64,000 bases of DNA from Streptomyces sp. NBC_00691 (lineage in GTDB: Bacteria; Actinomycetota; Actinomycetes; Streptomycetales; Streptomycetaceae): positions 7,626,001-7,690,000 of the forward strand of contig NZ_CP109007.1 of assembly GCF_036226665.1 (NCBI RefSeq). Reading direction: 5' to 3'. The position numbers and the translations under genes were made by a program. Below, one piece after another: positions 25,709 to 35,090 of the stretch. Every line of letters begins with the position of its first letter. Position 1 is the stretch's first letter. The notes beneath the pieces were generated by a model that made no database searches, was not told the DNA's origin, and saw only the letters and a program-made list of their open reading frames with translations.

Positions 25709-26958
25709 CGGCGCGGCCTTCTCCCCGTCCGGACCGGGCCGTTCAGCGACACGGGGGTCTGATCACGGCAGGCGGCGGCGTAGGCGGCCAGCAGCGACTG
25801 CTGCGAGTGCCGCCAGGCGAGCTGCCCGCTGATGCGTTCCTGGCCGATCTTGCCCATCCGGGCGCGCTCCTCCGGGTCGTCGAGGAGCCGCGCGACGAGC
25901 CCGGCGAACGCGGCCTCGTCGTTGGCGGGCGCGTACACGGCTGCGTCACCGGCGGAGACCCGTGCCTCCCGGAGGTCGAACGACACGATGGGCCGGCCCA
26001 TCACCATGTACTCGAGGACCTTGTTCATCGTCGACACGTCGTTGAGCGGATTGCGCGGGTCGGGAGAGAGGCACACGTCCGCGGTGGACAGGTAGCGCGC
26101 CAGGTCGGCGTCCGGAATGCGGCCCGTGAACTCCACCTGTTCCGAGAGCCCGAGCCGCCGGGACAGCTCGACCATCGCGTCGTGGGCGTCGCCGGAGCCG
26201 ATGAACACGGCGTGCCAGTCGGTCCGCCCGAGCTCGTCGCGCAGCTTCGCGAGGGCCCGCAGGGCGTAGTCGACGCCGTCCTGCGGTCCCATGACACCGA
26301 GGTAGCACAGCAGATGGGGCTTGCCGTGCTTCAGTTCCGGCTCGGGCGGCACCGGGTGGAACCGGTCGATGTCGGGCGCGCTGCGCACCACGAAGACGTC
26401 CTCCGGCCGTCGGCCGCCACGGCGCAGCGCGACGTCCCGGTAGCTCTCGTTCGTGGCGAGCACCACGTCCGCGGCCCGGTAGGTCATCCGCTCCAGCGCG
26501 CACACGGCGCGGTAGAGCAGGTCCTCGCCTCGGTCGAACCGGGAGAGGTACAGCTCGGGCACCAGGTCGTGCTGGTCGAAGACGAACCGGGCGCCGCGCC
26601 GCTTCAGCCAGCGGGCCGGCAGGAACAGCAGGTCCGGCGGATTGCAGGCGTGGACCACGTCGACCGGGCCGACCTCGCGCGCCAGCCGGATCGTGTGCCA
26701 CAGCGCCGTCCCGTACTCCCGCAGGTAGCCGGCCGGTCCGCCGGTGGCGGCGCGCAAGGGGTAGCGGTGGATCCGCACCCCGTCGATCACCGCCTCCGGC
26801 TCCGTGTCCCGCTTCTCTCCCCGGGGGCAGATGACGTGCACCTCCCAGCCCGCGTCGCGCAGTGTCGTGCACTCCTGCCACACCCGCCGGTCGAAGGGCA
26901 CCGACAGGTTCTCCACCAGGACGAGCGCGCGCCGAGCCGGCCCGTCGTCCCCGTTCAT
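25705..26958 (-). CDS. Family 4 glycosyltransferase (WbuB-like)
   Basis: 417 residues, GT-B fold. Seen: ENLSVPFDRRVWQECTTL, VVHACNPPDLLFLPARWL, FDQHDLVPELYLSRF, LGVMGPQDGVDYALRAL and NKVLEYMVMGRPIVSFDL (donor site). The pattern matches actinobacterial EPS glycosyltransferases acting early in repeat-unit assembly. ATG 26958 lies 1 nt after the upstream stop and follows GGTGA; a TTG at 26970 in the same frame is less likely. Confidence 0.9.
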   Translation of the reverse strand: MNGDDGPARRALVLVENLSVPFDRRVWQECTTLRDAGWEVHVICPRGEKRDTEPEAVIDGVRIHRYPLRAATGGPAGYLREYGTALWHTIRLAREVGPVDVVHACNPPDLLFLPARWLKRRGARFVFDQHDLVPELYLSRFDRGEDLLYRAVCALERMTYRAADVVLATNESYRDVALRRGGRRPEDVFVVRSAPDIDRFHPVPPEPELKHGKPHLLCYLGVMGPQDGVDYALRALAKLRDELGRTDWHAVFIGSGDAHDAMVELSRRLGLSEQVEFTGRIPDADLARYLSTADVCLSPDPRNPLNDVSTMNKVLEYMVMGRPIVSFDLREARVSAGDAAVYAPANDEAAFAGLVARLLDDPEERARMGKIGQERISGQLAWRHSQQSLLAAYAAACRDQTPVSLNGPVRTGRRPRR

Positions 26959-26959
26959 G

Positions 26960-28272
<1,313 letters not shown>

Positions 28273-28276
<4 letters not shown>

Positions 28277-28350
28277 GCCCTGTTCCTCCCCCTGGGCAGG
28301 CCCTTGCGGCCTGCCGTCCCCGAGCCGACCGGACGACGTCCCCCGCGCAT
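28273..28350 (-). CDS. Possible 25-residue coupling ORF
   Basis: An ATG at 28350 overlaps the TGA of the sugar transferase (TGATG) and its own TGA overlaps the ATG of the dehydrogenase (ATGA). The peptide is short and very basic (MRGGRRPVGSGTAGRKG...). It may only bridge ribosomes between the two genes; the dehydrogenase also has its own good Shine-Dalgarno. No family is recognised, and it may be chance. Confidence 0.25.
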
Positions 28351-29873
28351 CAGTAGGCCCCCTTTCCGTGGATCACCGCACGCAGCGTCTTCCACAAGAT
28401 CACCGTGTCCAGGGCGAGCGACCAGTCCTCCACGTAGCGCAGGTCCAGCCGGACCGCCTCCTCCCACGACAGGTCGCTCCGTCCGCTGATCTGCCACAGG
28501 CCGGTGAGCCCGGGCTTCACGAGGAGACGTCGCCGGATGTCCGGGCCGTACGCGGCGGACTCCTCCGGCAGCGGGGGCCGTGGGCCGACCAGTGACATGG
28601 AGCCGGTGAGCACGTTGAAGAGCTGCGGCAGTTCGTCGAGCGAGTAGCGGCGCAGCACCGTTCCCACCCGGGTCACCCGCGGGTCGCGGCGGAGCTTGAA
28701 CAGCAGGCCGGCGCCCTCGTTGCGGTGGGCCAGCTCGGCCCGCGCCGCGTCGGCCCCGACGACCATGGTGCGGAACTTGAGAATGGTGAACTCCCGGCCG
28801 TCCTTGCCGACCCTGCGCTGGCGGTAGACCGCCCCGCCCCGGCTGTCCACCAGGACGAGCAGCGCGACCAGCGCCATCAGCGGTGCGAAGAGCATCAGCA
28901 GGAGCGCCGCGCCCATCCGGTCGACGACCTCCTTGACCGCCCGGCGACCGCCGGTGAAGGTCGGCATGCTGACCCGCAGCAGCGGGATCCCGAGCACCGC
29001 GTCGACGTGCAGCCGCGGGCCCGCCACCTCCATGAGGACGGGGGCGACGACCATCTCGGCGTCGCTGCCCTCGAGGTTCCACGCCAGTCGCTGCAGCCGG
29101 TCGGGCGACCAGTGAGGGTCGGGTGTGACCGCGACGACCCGGTATCCGTCGCGGCGCACATGGCCCGCGACGTCGGCCAGTTCACCGACGACGGGCACCC
29201 CGTCCACCTGGTCGGCGTCGAGGCCGGGGCTGTCCGCCGTGCACACCGCCTCCACGCGCCAGCCGAGGTGCGGGAACTTGCGGGTCCGGTCGATCAGGTC
29301 GCGCACGGTGGCCCGGCTGCCTGCGGCGAGCACCGGGCGCAGACACCGTCCCTCCTTCCTCTGTCTGTGGAGCCAGAGGCGGAGCAGATAGCGCTCGGTC
29401 ATGGTGACGAGCGCGATCACCGGTATCGCGACGAAGATCCAGAGTTTGATGTTCCGCGAGGTCAGGGCTATCCCGACCAGCGCCAGGACGACGGCGGCCG
29501 TGCACAGGGAGCGTCCGAGCCGGCGGAACTCCTCGGCGCCCTGGCCGAGTACGGCCGGGGACCAGGACCGGCTCACCGCGAGCGCCGCGAGCACGAGCAG
29601 CTCGGTGGCGAAGGCGAGGATCCTCCACTTCTCGTGCCAGTTGGCCGCGTCACGGCCCCCGAAGAATCCACCGATCGCCGCCACCACGAAGGCGGTGGCC
29701 ACGGTGTCACTGGTGATCACGGTCCGGCGGTACCGCTGTTCCCAGTCGATCGTGGCACGACTGAACGATCCGTTCTCCAGACGCCCGGGCGCCGATGGAA
29801 AAGGACTGACTAACTCACCCTGCTGCACAGACCCCCCCAGGGCGTCAGTGGGCTCGACGTGTTGGCTCCACAC
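28350..29873 (-). CDS. Polyprenyl-phosphate sugar-1-phosphate transferase, initiating enzyme of the EPS
   Basis: 507 residues. Four N-terminal membrane helices (about 55-155), a CoA-binding-like middle, one further helix near 327-350 and the C-terminal bacterial sugar transferase domain with VYRQRRVGKDGREF, ILKFRTM, RYSLDELPQLFNVLTG, SLVGPRPPLPEE and KPGLTGLWQISGRSDLSWEE. It transfers a sugar-phosphate to undecaprenyl phosphate and so starts each repeat unit. First gene of the operon. GTG 29873 has GGAGG 4 nt upstream. Codon 21 is TTA (29811-29813), suggesting that the whole operon depends on bldA tRNA. Confidence 0.9.
   Translation of the reverse strand: MWSQHVEPTDALGGSVQQGELVSPFPSAPGRLENGSFSRATIDWEQRYRRTVITSDTVATAFVVAAIGGFFGGRDAANWHEKWRILAFATELLVLAALAVSRSWSPAVLGQGAEEFRRLGRSLCTAAVVLALVGIALTSRNIKLWIFVAIPVIALVTMTERYLLRLWLHRQRKEGRCLRPVLAAGSRATVRDLIDRTRKFPHLGWRVEAVCTADSPGLDADQVDGVPVVGELADVAGHVRRDGYRVVAVTPDPHWSPDRLQRLAWNLEGSDAEMVVAPVLMEVAGPRLHVDAVLGIPLLRVSMPTFTGGRRAVKEVVDRMGAALLLMLFAPLMALVALLVLVDSRGGAVYRQRRVGKDGREFTILKFRTMVVGADAARAELAHRNEGAGLLFKLRRDPRVTRVGTVLRRYSLDELPQLFNVLTGSMSLVGPRPPLPEESAAYGPDIRRRLLVKPGLTGLWQISGRSDLSWEEAVRLDLRYVEDWSLALDTVILWKTLRAVIHGKGAY
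29811..29813 (-). promoter_or_regulatory. TTA (bldA) codon 21 of the initiating transferase
   Basis: Reading the minus strand from GTG 29873, the 21st codon is TTA. TTA is very rare in Streptomyces and is read only by the developmentally controlled bldA tRNA. Two further in-frame TTA codons occur in the same operon (28085-28087 and 17658-17660). Confidence 0.85.
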
Positions 29874-29874
29874 G

Positions 29875-29988
29875 GTTCCTCCCCCCGGGAGGCACCCCCG
29901 CCCCCCGCGCCGCTCCTCCCCTCGGGAGGCCCCCGCCTCCCGCGCCGCGCTGTTCCTCTCACCAGGGAGGGCCCCCGCCTTCCCCGGG
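29875..29988 (-). repeat. Triplicated leader unit (hairpin plus Shine-Dalgarno) before the EPS operon
   Basis: Three imperfect direct copies start at 29875, 29912 and 29952 (periods 37 and 40). On the sense strand each contains a G-rich/CCTCCC element able to form a short hairpin, followed by a purine run such as GGGGAGGA. The copy nearest the gene supplies the ribosome-binding site of the sugar transferase. Function unknown; RNA-level control is a possibility. Confidence 0.6.
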
Positions 29989-30030
29989 CATGACGTACCG
30001 GTGTTGCAGCGTCACGTGAACACGCTCATT

Positions 30031-30098
30031 CAGGCGACAGGGGACGCCGTTGACGGCCGCCCCCGGCGCTGGATCGAAAGATCATGTTTTGTCGCCTG
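30031..30098. promoter_or_regulatory. Long-spaced 9-bp inverted repeat in the EPS leader region
   Basis: CAGGCGACA (30031-30039) is the exact reverse complement of TGTCGCCTG (30090-30098), 50 bp apart. It could be two half-sites for a looping regulator or a long-range RNA stem in the leader. The rest of 29989-30273 holds no gene that I can support. A TTGACC box on the minus strand near 30119-30124 lacks a matching -10, so the operon promoter was not located with confidence. Confidence 0.4.
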
Positions 30099-30273
30099 GT
30101 GTCCGAGCTGTGAAGCATGGTCAATCTAGAGCATCGGGGCCCGTCTGGAGAGGGGATGTATGCAATTTGTGCTGAACCTTTGAAGGTGAAGTCACCGAAG
30201 GGTGACGGCCGCCGATCGCCTTGACGACGGGTACATGCCGGGTGACCTGTGACGACGCGATCACTCCGGGCTT

Positions 30274-30311
30274 CCGGCACCTCCGGTTCCGCGCCGAAGC
30301 GGAGGTGCCGG
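30274..30311 (-). terminator. Terminator after the lyase genes, 12-bp perfect arms
   Basis: CCGGCACCTCCG (30274-30285) and CGGAGGTGCCGG (30300-30311) pair perfectly around a 14-nt loop, about 93 nt beyond the lyase stop. This isolates the lyase unit from the EPS operon downstream on the same strand. Confidence 0.7.
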
Positions 30312-30403
30312 GAGAGTCGTGCTTGGCTTGTTCTTTAGCCTGTTCGCGCCGAAGTGCGTCCGTCCTGACCCCTGTGGAGACCACGCGCCCCCCGTCGCAT
30401 GTT

Positions 30404-31186
30404 TCAGTCGACGTCGGCCCGTGTCGTGCCCATCCTCAGGCCGTCGACCCAGTGGACCGATTCGACGTCCGTGATGGTGGAGCCGTACGAGCCCCAGCGG
30501 GGGACGTTCCCCTTGAGATCCCAGGTCCGCGCGTTCCGTCGGTCCGCGACCAACCGGCCGTTCACATAGAGGAGTACGGAACCGGTCGTGGAGGACCGGG
30601 CGTCGATGCCCAGCTCGATCCTGTTCCATGTGCCCGGCGTCCAGGCGACGTCGCCGAGGGCGATCCACTGCTCGCCCGGGGCGACGTACCAGATCTTCAG
30701 CCGGCTGTCCTCGACCTTCATGATCACCGGGTAGTTCTGGTCGTGTTCGGCGCCGGTGCCCCACGACTTCCACTGGAAGACGGTCTGGGCGTCTCCGGTC
30801 TTCGTCATGGACTCCCAGCCGAACCAGTACGTCCGGCCGGACGTCAGGGTGCGCCCGGCGATGCCGTGCCCCTCGCACCGCTCGGACCCCACCGCCTTGG
30901 TGAAGCCGAAGACCTTCCCGCGGCCGTCGCCCCAGTCCGGCTGGTAGACGTACGACGGGGAGTCGCAGAGGACCGCGTCGAACACGGCGGTGCCGCCGTT
31001 GTCCGCGTCGCCGTTCCACTCGACGGACGCGTGCGCGGGCGTCGCCAGGACCGGCGGGAGTGCCGCGGCGAGAGCCGCGACGGCCGACAGCCACCGGCGC
31101 CGGCGGCGGGCCGGCCGGTCGGCGGGGGAGTGAGGGGTGGCCGAGGGGGAGACGCGGGGGGCACCTCGGGTGACGCTGTGATGCAT
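30404..31186 (-). CDS. Secreted polysaccharide lyase, concanavalin-fold (heparin lyase I/PL20-like)
   Basis: 260 residues. ATG 31186 is preceded by GGAGG at ideal spacing. A long signal peptide (RRRRRWLSAVAALAAALPPVLATPAHA, ending AHA, residues about 20-50; possibly Tat) is followed by a beta-jelly-roll-like protein with VFQWKSWG, QNYPVIMKVEDSRLKIWYV, GDVAWTPGTWNRIELGID and VLLYVNGRLV, the pattern of the polysaccharide-lyase family that groups heparin lyase I, PL14 and PL20 (glucuronan lyase). It should cleave uronate-containing polymers outside the cell. It follows the PL8 gene and shares its orientation. Confidence 0.75.
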   Translation of the reverse strand: MHHSVTRGAPRVSPSATPHSPADRPARRRRRWLSAVAALAAALPPVLATPAHASVEWNGDADNGGTAVFDAVLCDSPSYVYQPDWGDGRGKVFGFTKAVGSERCEGHGIAGRTLTSGRTYWFGWESMTKTGDAQTVFQWKSWGTGAEHDQNYPVIMKVEDSRLKIWYVAPGEQWIALGDVAWTPGTWNRIELGIDARSSTTGSVLLYVNGRLVADRRNARTWDLKGNVPRWGSYGSTITDVESVHWVDGLRMGTTRADVD

Positions 31187-31223
31187 GAATTCCTCCGGAG
31201 GGGAGAGCAGAGTCGGCAAGAGG

Positions 31224-31268
31224 CGCGCGCCCGGGTGGTGTTGGGGGTGTTCACGCCCCGGGCGCGCG
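31224..31268 (-). terminator. Intercistronic hairpin between the two lyase genes
   Basis: CGCGCGCCCGGG (31224-31235) pairs perfectly with CCCGGGCGCGCG (31257-31268), loop 21 nt, starting 15 nt past the PL8 stop and before the ribosome site of the second lyase. It may terminate or attenuate transcription between the two genes, or stabilise the PL8 message. Confidence 0.6.
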
Positions 31269-31282
31269 TCTCCGGCTCGGGC

Positions 31283-33724
31283 TCAGCCGAGGCGGACGGT
31301 GACCTTCTGGGGTGCGCCGGCCCGGCCGGTGAGGTCGCCGAAGGTGAGCTTCAGCGACTCGCCGGTCGTGGCGGCGGTGACCGTGGCGGGCGTGGACAGC
31401 ACCTTGGTCACCCTGCGGTTCCAGACGATGTCCAGTGAGGTGGCCTGCCGGGCGGGGTCCGAGACGACGAGGGTCGCCGTGCCGTTGCGGTGTTCCCGTA
31501 CGAGCACGGAGGCGGGGGCGCTCGCCCGGAGCCGCTCGACGGTGCCCGCGCTCCAGAAGTTCACCGCGGTGAGCCCCAGCCTCGGCACCCGAACGCCTTG
31601 CTGCGCACGGGAGTTGGCGAGGATCCGCAGCCATCCCCGGTCGTGGGCGCGGAGCGCGGTGGTCCGGGCGCTCGCCCCCGGGAGCAGGACGTACGCGTAG
31701 TCGCCGTCGGTCGGGTCGACGCCGTGGTCGGTGAAGAGGGTCAGGTAGCGGCGGGTGACGGGGTCGGGGGTGCCGCCGGTGTTGATGTCGCGCCAGGAGC
31801 CGGTGCGTTCCTCGCGCACCGCGCCGAGCCTGGTGCCGCCGGGGAAGACATAGCCCGCCTGCCCGGCGATATGGGCCCAGTCGGCGTCGCCGAAGGTGGC
31901 CTTCCACCCCTGGGTCACCGGCTGCGGCCGGCCGTCGACCGTGAGCACCGGGGCTCCCGTGGCGCCGAGGGCGCGGTTGTCGACGGTGGTCTCGACGGTG
32001 TGGCCGTCCGTGGCGGTGATGCCCGCGCCGAGGCAGACGACGGAGTCGTCGAGGCAGAACCAGGACTTCCTGGCGTCCAGGGTGCTGGACAGCCCCTTGA
32101 GGTGCTGGCCGATGGCGGCGTACTCGCCGTCGGTCGTGCCGCCGACCCAGGCCGCGTCCGGCATGGGCTGCCCCCAGTTGCCGCCCTCGCCGTCGGCGAG
32201 CGGCTTGCGCGAGGCGGTGATGCCGGGCAGCCGGTACGGGTCGACGGTGGGCCAGTAGGCGTCCGAGTACTGCTCCAGACCGAAGTCGCCGCCCCACCAG
32301 GAGAGCCAGCCGGCGCCCGTGTGGTAGCCGCGGGCGTGCTCGCCGTTGCCGAACTCGTAGTGGGCGATGCGGTTCGAGGCCATGGAGAAGGAGGCCGTCC
32401 AGTCGCGGCGCCGGTGGGTGGCCCGCGCCATGCTGGGGAACAGCCGGTGCTCGACGGGCTCGGGGGCGGCTTTCACGGAGGTGTCGTCCTGCAGCGCCTG
32501 CAGCAGCGATGCCCTGATCAGGCTGAGGCCGGGGTTCTTGAGCGCCGGGTAGTAGGAGTCGCGCTGGAGCCAGCCCTTGACCATCGCCCGCCAGCGGGCG
32601 TTCTCCTCGGGGCTCGCCCCCTGGCCGACCAGCAGGATGGTCGCCATCAGACCGTGGGCCCGCTGGTGATCGCTGGTGCCGACGCGGCTGATGCCCCGGC
32701 TGCTGACGTTGTCCATGATCAGGCCGTTGTGGATGAACGGCGCGACGGCCTTCTCGATCGTGTCGAGGAAGAGCTGCGTGCCGGGCCCCGTCACCTCCCA
32801 GCTCGAACCGCGCAGCAGGGCGAGCAGCCGGCCCACGCCGTCGTGCAGGACCGCGCCGTAGCCGCCGATGTAGGGGACCTTGCGGTGCTGGACGAAGGAC
32901 CCGTCGTCGTAGAAGCCGTCGCCCGAGGTGACGTAGGGGAAGACGGGGGCCAGGGCCTGGGCCGCCAGCGTGATCTTGGCGGGGTCCTTGCCGACGATTC
33001 CGCGCAGGACGACCCCGCGGCACAGGTCGACCCGGTTGGCACCGGTGCTGGTCCCGGTGTACGAGGCGAAGACCGTATCCGGCACGAACGCGTCCACGGC
33101 CCGGCAGTAGTCGGCTATCCGCGTCGCCGACAGGTGGTCGTACATCAGTACGCAGGTGTCCATCAGGGCCTGCGGAGCGCCGATCTGCCAGTTGTACCAA
33201 TTGCCGTACCGCGTCGTGCGCTCGTTGTAGACCTCGGCGTAGAGGTGGTCGAGGCCGGTGAGGACGGCGTCGCGGAGCGCGGTGTCGCCGGTGAGTCCGG
33301 TGCCCGGCTGCGCGTACGCCTCGGCCATGGTCCGCAGCCGGTTGTAACTGTCGTTCATGGTCGCGGAGAAGGCGTACGACTCGGCGTCGAGATCGGGCTC
33401 CGGGTCGGCCCAGGAGCGGCCCGGCCAGAGCGAGCCGCTCGCCGGCGTCATGGTCGCCAGGTAGCCCGCCGCGGTCGAGCCGAGCGTGCCGAGGATGCCC
33501 CGGAACGGTTCGGCCGTCGGGCTGAAGCCCGTACCGAGGATGAGCTCGCGCCACTTGCCGCGCAGGACGTCGAACTCCCCGTCGGACGTGGCGGTGAACG
33601 TCCCCGCGGTGCCGGGGACTTCGGAGGCGCCGGACGGGTGCGCGAGCGTCCCGGTGAGTCCGAGGGCGAGCGCGCCCCCGCCGGCGGCGTGGAGGAAGGT
33701 GCGGCGAGGCCAGGGAGATGGCAT
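31283..33724 (-). CDS. Secreted polysaccharide lyase family 8 (hyaluronate/chondroitin/xanthan lyase type)
   Basis: 813 residues, normal for PL8. A Tat signal peptide (PRRTFLHAAGGGALALGL, residues 6-23) comes first. The alpha-toroid domain has the aromatic patch (NWYNW, 175-179), then Asn230 in GANRVD, His280, Tyr289 and Arg343, spaced as in the well-studied pneumococcal hyaluronate lyase catalytic set; C-terminal beta-sandwich domains follow. It cleaves uronic-acid glycans by beta-elimination. The gene diverges from a DeoR/LacI-type regulator, with an operator candidate in between. The natural substrate could be host or soil glycans or the neighbouring EPS. Confidence 0.88.
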   Translation of the reverse strand: MPSPWPRRTFLHAAGGGALALGLTGTLAHPSGASEVPGTAGTFTATSDGEFDVLRGKWRELILGTGFSPTAEPFRGILGTLGSTAAGYLATMTPASGSLWPGRSWADPEPDLDAESYAFSATMNDSYNRLRTMAEAYAQPGTGLTGDTALRDAVLTGLDHLYAEVYNERTTRYGNWYNWQIGAPQALMDTCVLMYDHLSATRIADYCRAVDAFVPDTVFASYTGTSTGANRVDLCRGVVLRGIVGKDPAKITLAAQALAPVFPYVTSGDGFYDDGSFVQHRKVPYIGGYGAVLHDGVGRLLALLRGSSWEVTGPGTQLFLDTIEKAVAPFIHNGLIMDNVSSRGISRVGTSDHQRAHGLMATILLVGQGASPEENARWRAMVKGWLQRDSYYPALKNPGLSLIRASLLQALQDDTSVKAAPEPVEHRLFPSMARATHRRRDWTASFSMASNRIAHYEFGNGEHARGYHTGAGWLSWWGGDFGLEQYSDAYWPTVDPYRLPGITASRKPLADGEGGNWGQPMPDAAWVGGTTDGEYAAIGQHLKGLSSTLDARKSWFCLDDSVVCLGAGITATDGHTVETTVDNRALGATGAPVLTVDGRPQPVTQGWKATFGDADWAHIAGQAGYVFPGGTRLGAVREERTGSWRDINTGGTPDPVTRRYLTLFTDHGVDPTDGDYAYVLLPGASARTTALRAHDRGWLRILANSRAQQGVRVPRLGLTAVNFWSAGTVERLRASAPASVLVREHRNGTATLVVSDPARQATSLDIVWNRRVTKVLSTPATVTAATTGESLKLTFGDLTGRAGAPQKVTVRLG

Positions 33725-33791
33725 GGGGGACGACCTTTACGGGAGGAGCGCGTCGTTGCCTCGGCGCTGTCGCTGGCTCGTAAGCGTGGGG

Positions 33792-33821
33792 TTTCTAACA
33801 CGCAGAAAAGCAAGAGAGCAA
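33792..33821 (-). promoter_or_regulatory. Candidate promoter of the PL8 gene
   Basis: On the minus strand TTGCTC (33821-33816) and TAGAAA (33797-33792) are separated by 18 bp, about 68 nt upstream of the PL8 start. Match to the housekeeping consensus is moderate. Confidence 0.4.
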
Positions 33822-33846
33822 CGCTTTGGACAGGAACAGCCACTGA

Positions 33847-33875
33847 TTGTCTGTTCGATAAAGAACAGACAGGAT
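33847..33875 (+). promoter_or_regulatory. Operator (9-bp-arm inverted repeat) overlapping the regulator promoter
   Basis: TGTCTGTTC (33848-33856) and GAACAGACA (33863-33871) are perfect inverted arms around GATAAA. The palindrome lies on top of a plausible promoter for the regulator: TTGTCT (33847-33852), 17 bp, CAGGAT (33870-33875). A partial half-site GAACAGCCA is at 33834-33842. The site is well placed for both autoregulation and control of the lyase promoter. Confidence 0.65.
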
Positions 33876-33934
33876 CGATCGCAAGGTGGCTACACTGCTC
33901 CTGAACTGGGCCGTCGTTCGAGGGGAGCGGGGAA

Positions 33935-34999
33935 GTGCACGCGGAACACAGGCATCAGGCGATCCTGCGCAGGCTGCGCGAAGAGGGCTCCCTCCGGGGC
34001 AGCGACTTCGCCGCCGAACTGGGAGTCTCCCCGGTCACCGTCCGCCGCGACGTCGAGGTGCTCGCCGACCGCGGCCTGGTCGCCCGGGTGCACGGCGGGG
34101 CCATGCTGCCCGAGACCTGGGCGGAGACCGCACCCGCCGACGCGGACCCCGTCGCACCGGCCCGCCGCCGGGAGCGTGTCATCGGCCTGATCGTGCCGTC
34201 CGCCGACTACTACTACCCCGAGGTCATCAAGGGCGCGCGCGAGGCCGCCGCCGCCCGCAGCGCCCGGCTGGTCCTCGACATCTCGGGATACGACGCGGAC
34301 GAGGAGCGCGCGCAGGTCGAGCGGATGATCGGCGACGGCGTCGACGGACTCCTCGTCGTCCCGACCGGGCCGCGCGGTTGGTACGAGCACCTGCCGGTCC
34401 CCGTCGTGATCGTGGAACGCAGGCCCGAGTCGGACGAGATGGCCGGCATCGACCACGTCGTGTCCGACCACGTCCACGGCGCGCGCCTCGCCGTACGGCA
34501 TCTCGCGGAGGCCGGTCGCACCCGCCTCGCCCTGCTCGTGCGCGGCACCAGCCCGACCGCGCAGTGGATCATCGAGGGCTTCGAGGCCGGCGTCCGCGCG
34601 GCCGGGCTCGAAGCCCCGCTGCCGACGTCCGTCCTGGACACCGGCGACGCGGGCCCCGGGAGCCCGCAGTACGACGAACCGGTCGAGGAACTCCTGGAGG
34701 CCGTGACGGCCGGCCGGGTCGACGCGGTCATCGCCCATCCCGACAACCACGCGCTCGCGCTGCTGAGACGGCTTCGCGCGCGATCCGTCCAGGTCCCCGG
34801 CGACGTCGCGATCGTGGCGTACGACGACGAGGTGGCGGGACTCGCCGACATCCCGCTGAGCGCCATCGCCCCGGCGAAGCACGAAGTCGGTGCTTCCGCC
34901 GTGGAGTTGCTGGTGCGCAGGATCGAGCAGCCGGACGCTCCCCGGCACCGGCTGTTCGTCCTTCCGCGGCTGCGGGTGCGCTCCTCCAGCGGCGGCTGA
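33935..34999 (+). CDS. DeoR-HTH / LacI-type sugar-binding transcriptional regulator
   Basis: 354 residues. Residues 1-57 form a DeoR-type helix-turn-helix (RHQAILRRLREEGSLRGSDFAAELGVSPVTVRRDV, RGLVARVHGGAM), while residues 68-350 are a LacI/periplasmic-binding-protein-type effector domain (IGLIVPSADYYYPEVIKGAREAA, DGVDGLLVVPTG, IVAYDDEVAGLADIPLSAIAP). This hybrid class senses sugars or oligosaccharides. GTG 33935 follows a purine run (GGGGAGCGGGGAA). It most likely represses the two lyase genes until uronate oligosaccharides appear. Confidence 0.85.
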   Translation: MHAEHRHQAILRRLREEGSLRGSDFAAELGVSPVTVRRDVEVLADRGLVARVHGGAMLPETWAETAPADADPVAPARRRERVIGLIVPSADYYYPEVIKGAREAAAARSARLVLDISGYDADEERAQVERMIGDGVDGLLVVPTGPRGWYEHLPVPVVIVERRPESDEMAGIDHVVSDHVHGARLAVRHLAEAGRTRLALLVRGTSPTAQWIIEGFEAGVRAAGLEAPLPTSVLDTGDAGPGSPQYDEPVEELLEAVTAGRVDAVIAHPDNHALALLRRLRARSVQVPGDVAIVAYDDEVAGLADIPLSAIAPAKHEVGASAVELLVRRIEQPDAPRHRLFVLPRLRVRSSSGG

Positions 35000-35090
35000 G
35001 CGGAACGGGCCCCCCGGGACGGCGCCCAGGACGGGCCGGACGCTCCTCCGCGTCCCCGGCGAAGTCGTCCCCGCGACGTCGTCCCCGCCG

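Noticed and set aside
29875..29988. CRISPR array
   Set aside because: The repeats are contiguous, imperfect and without spacers; no cas genes are present.
30119..30124. TTGACC on the minus strand as the -35 of the EPS operon
   Set aside because: No acceptable -10 element is found 16-19 bp downstream.
29991..30273. Coding gene in the EPS leader region
   Set aside because: Short open frames on both strands lack a ribosome-binding site, third-position GC bias and any family likeness.
31187..31200. GGAGGAATTC before the lyase gene as a cloning-vector junction
   Set aside because: It is a normal Shine-Dalgarno followed by an EcoRI-like site by chance; both flanks are continuous high-GC genomic sequence.
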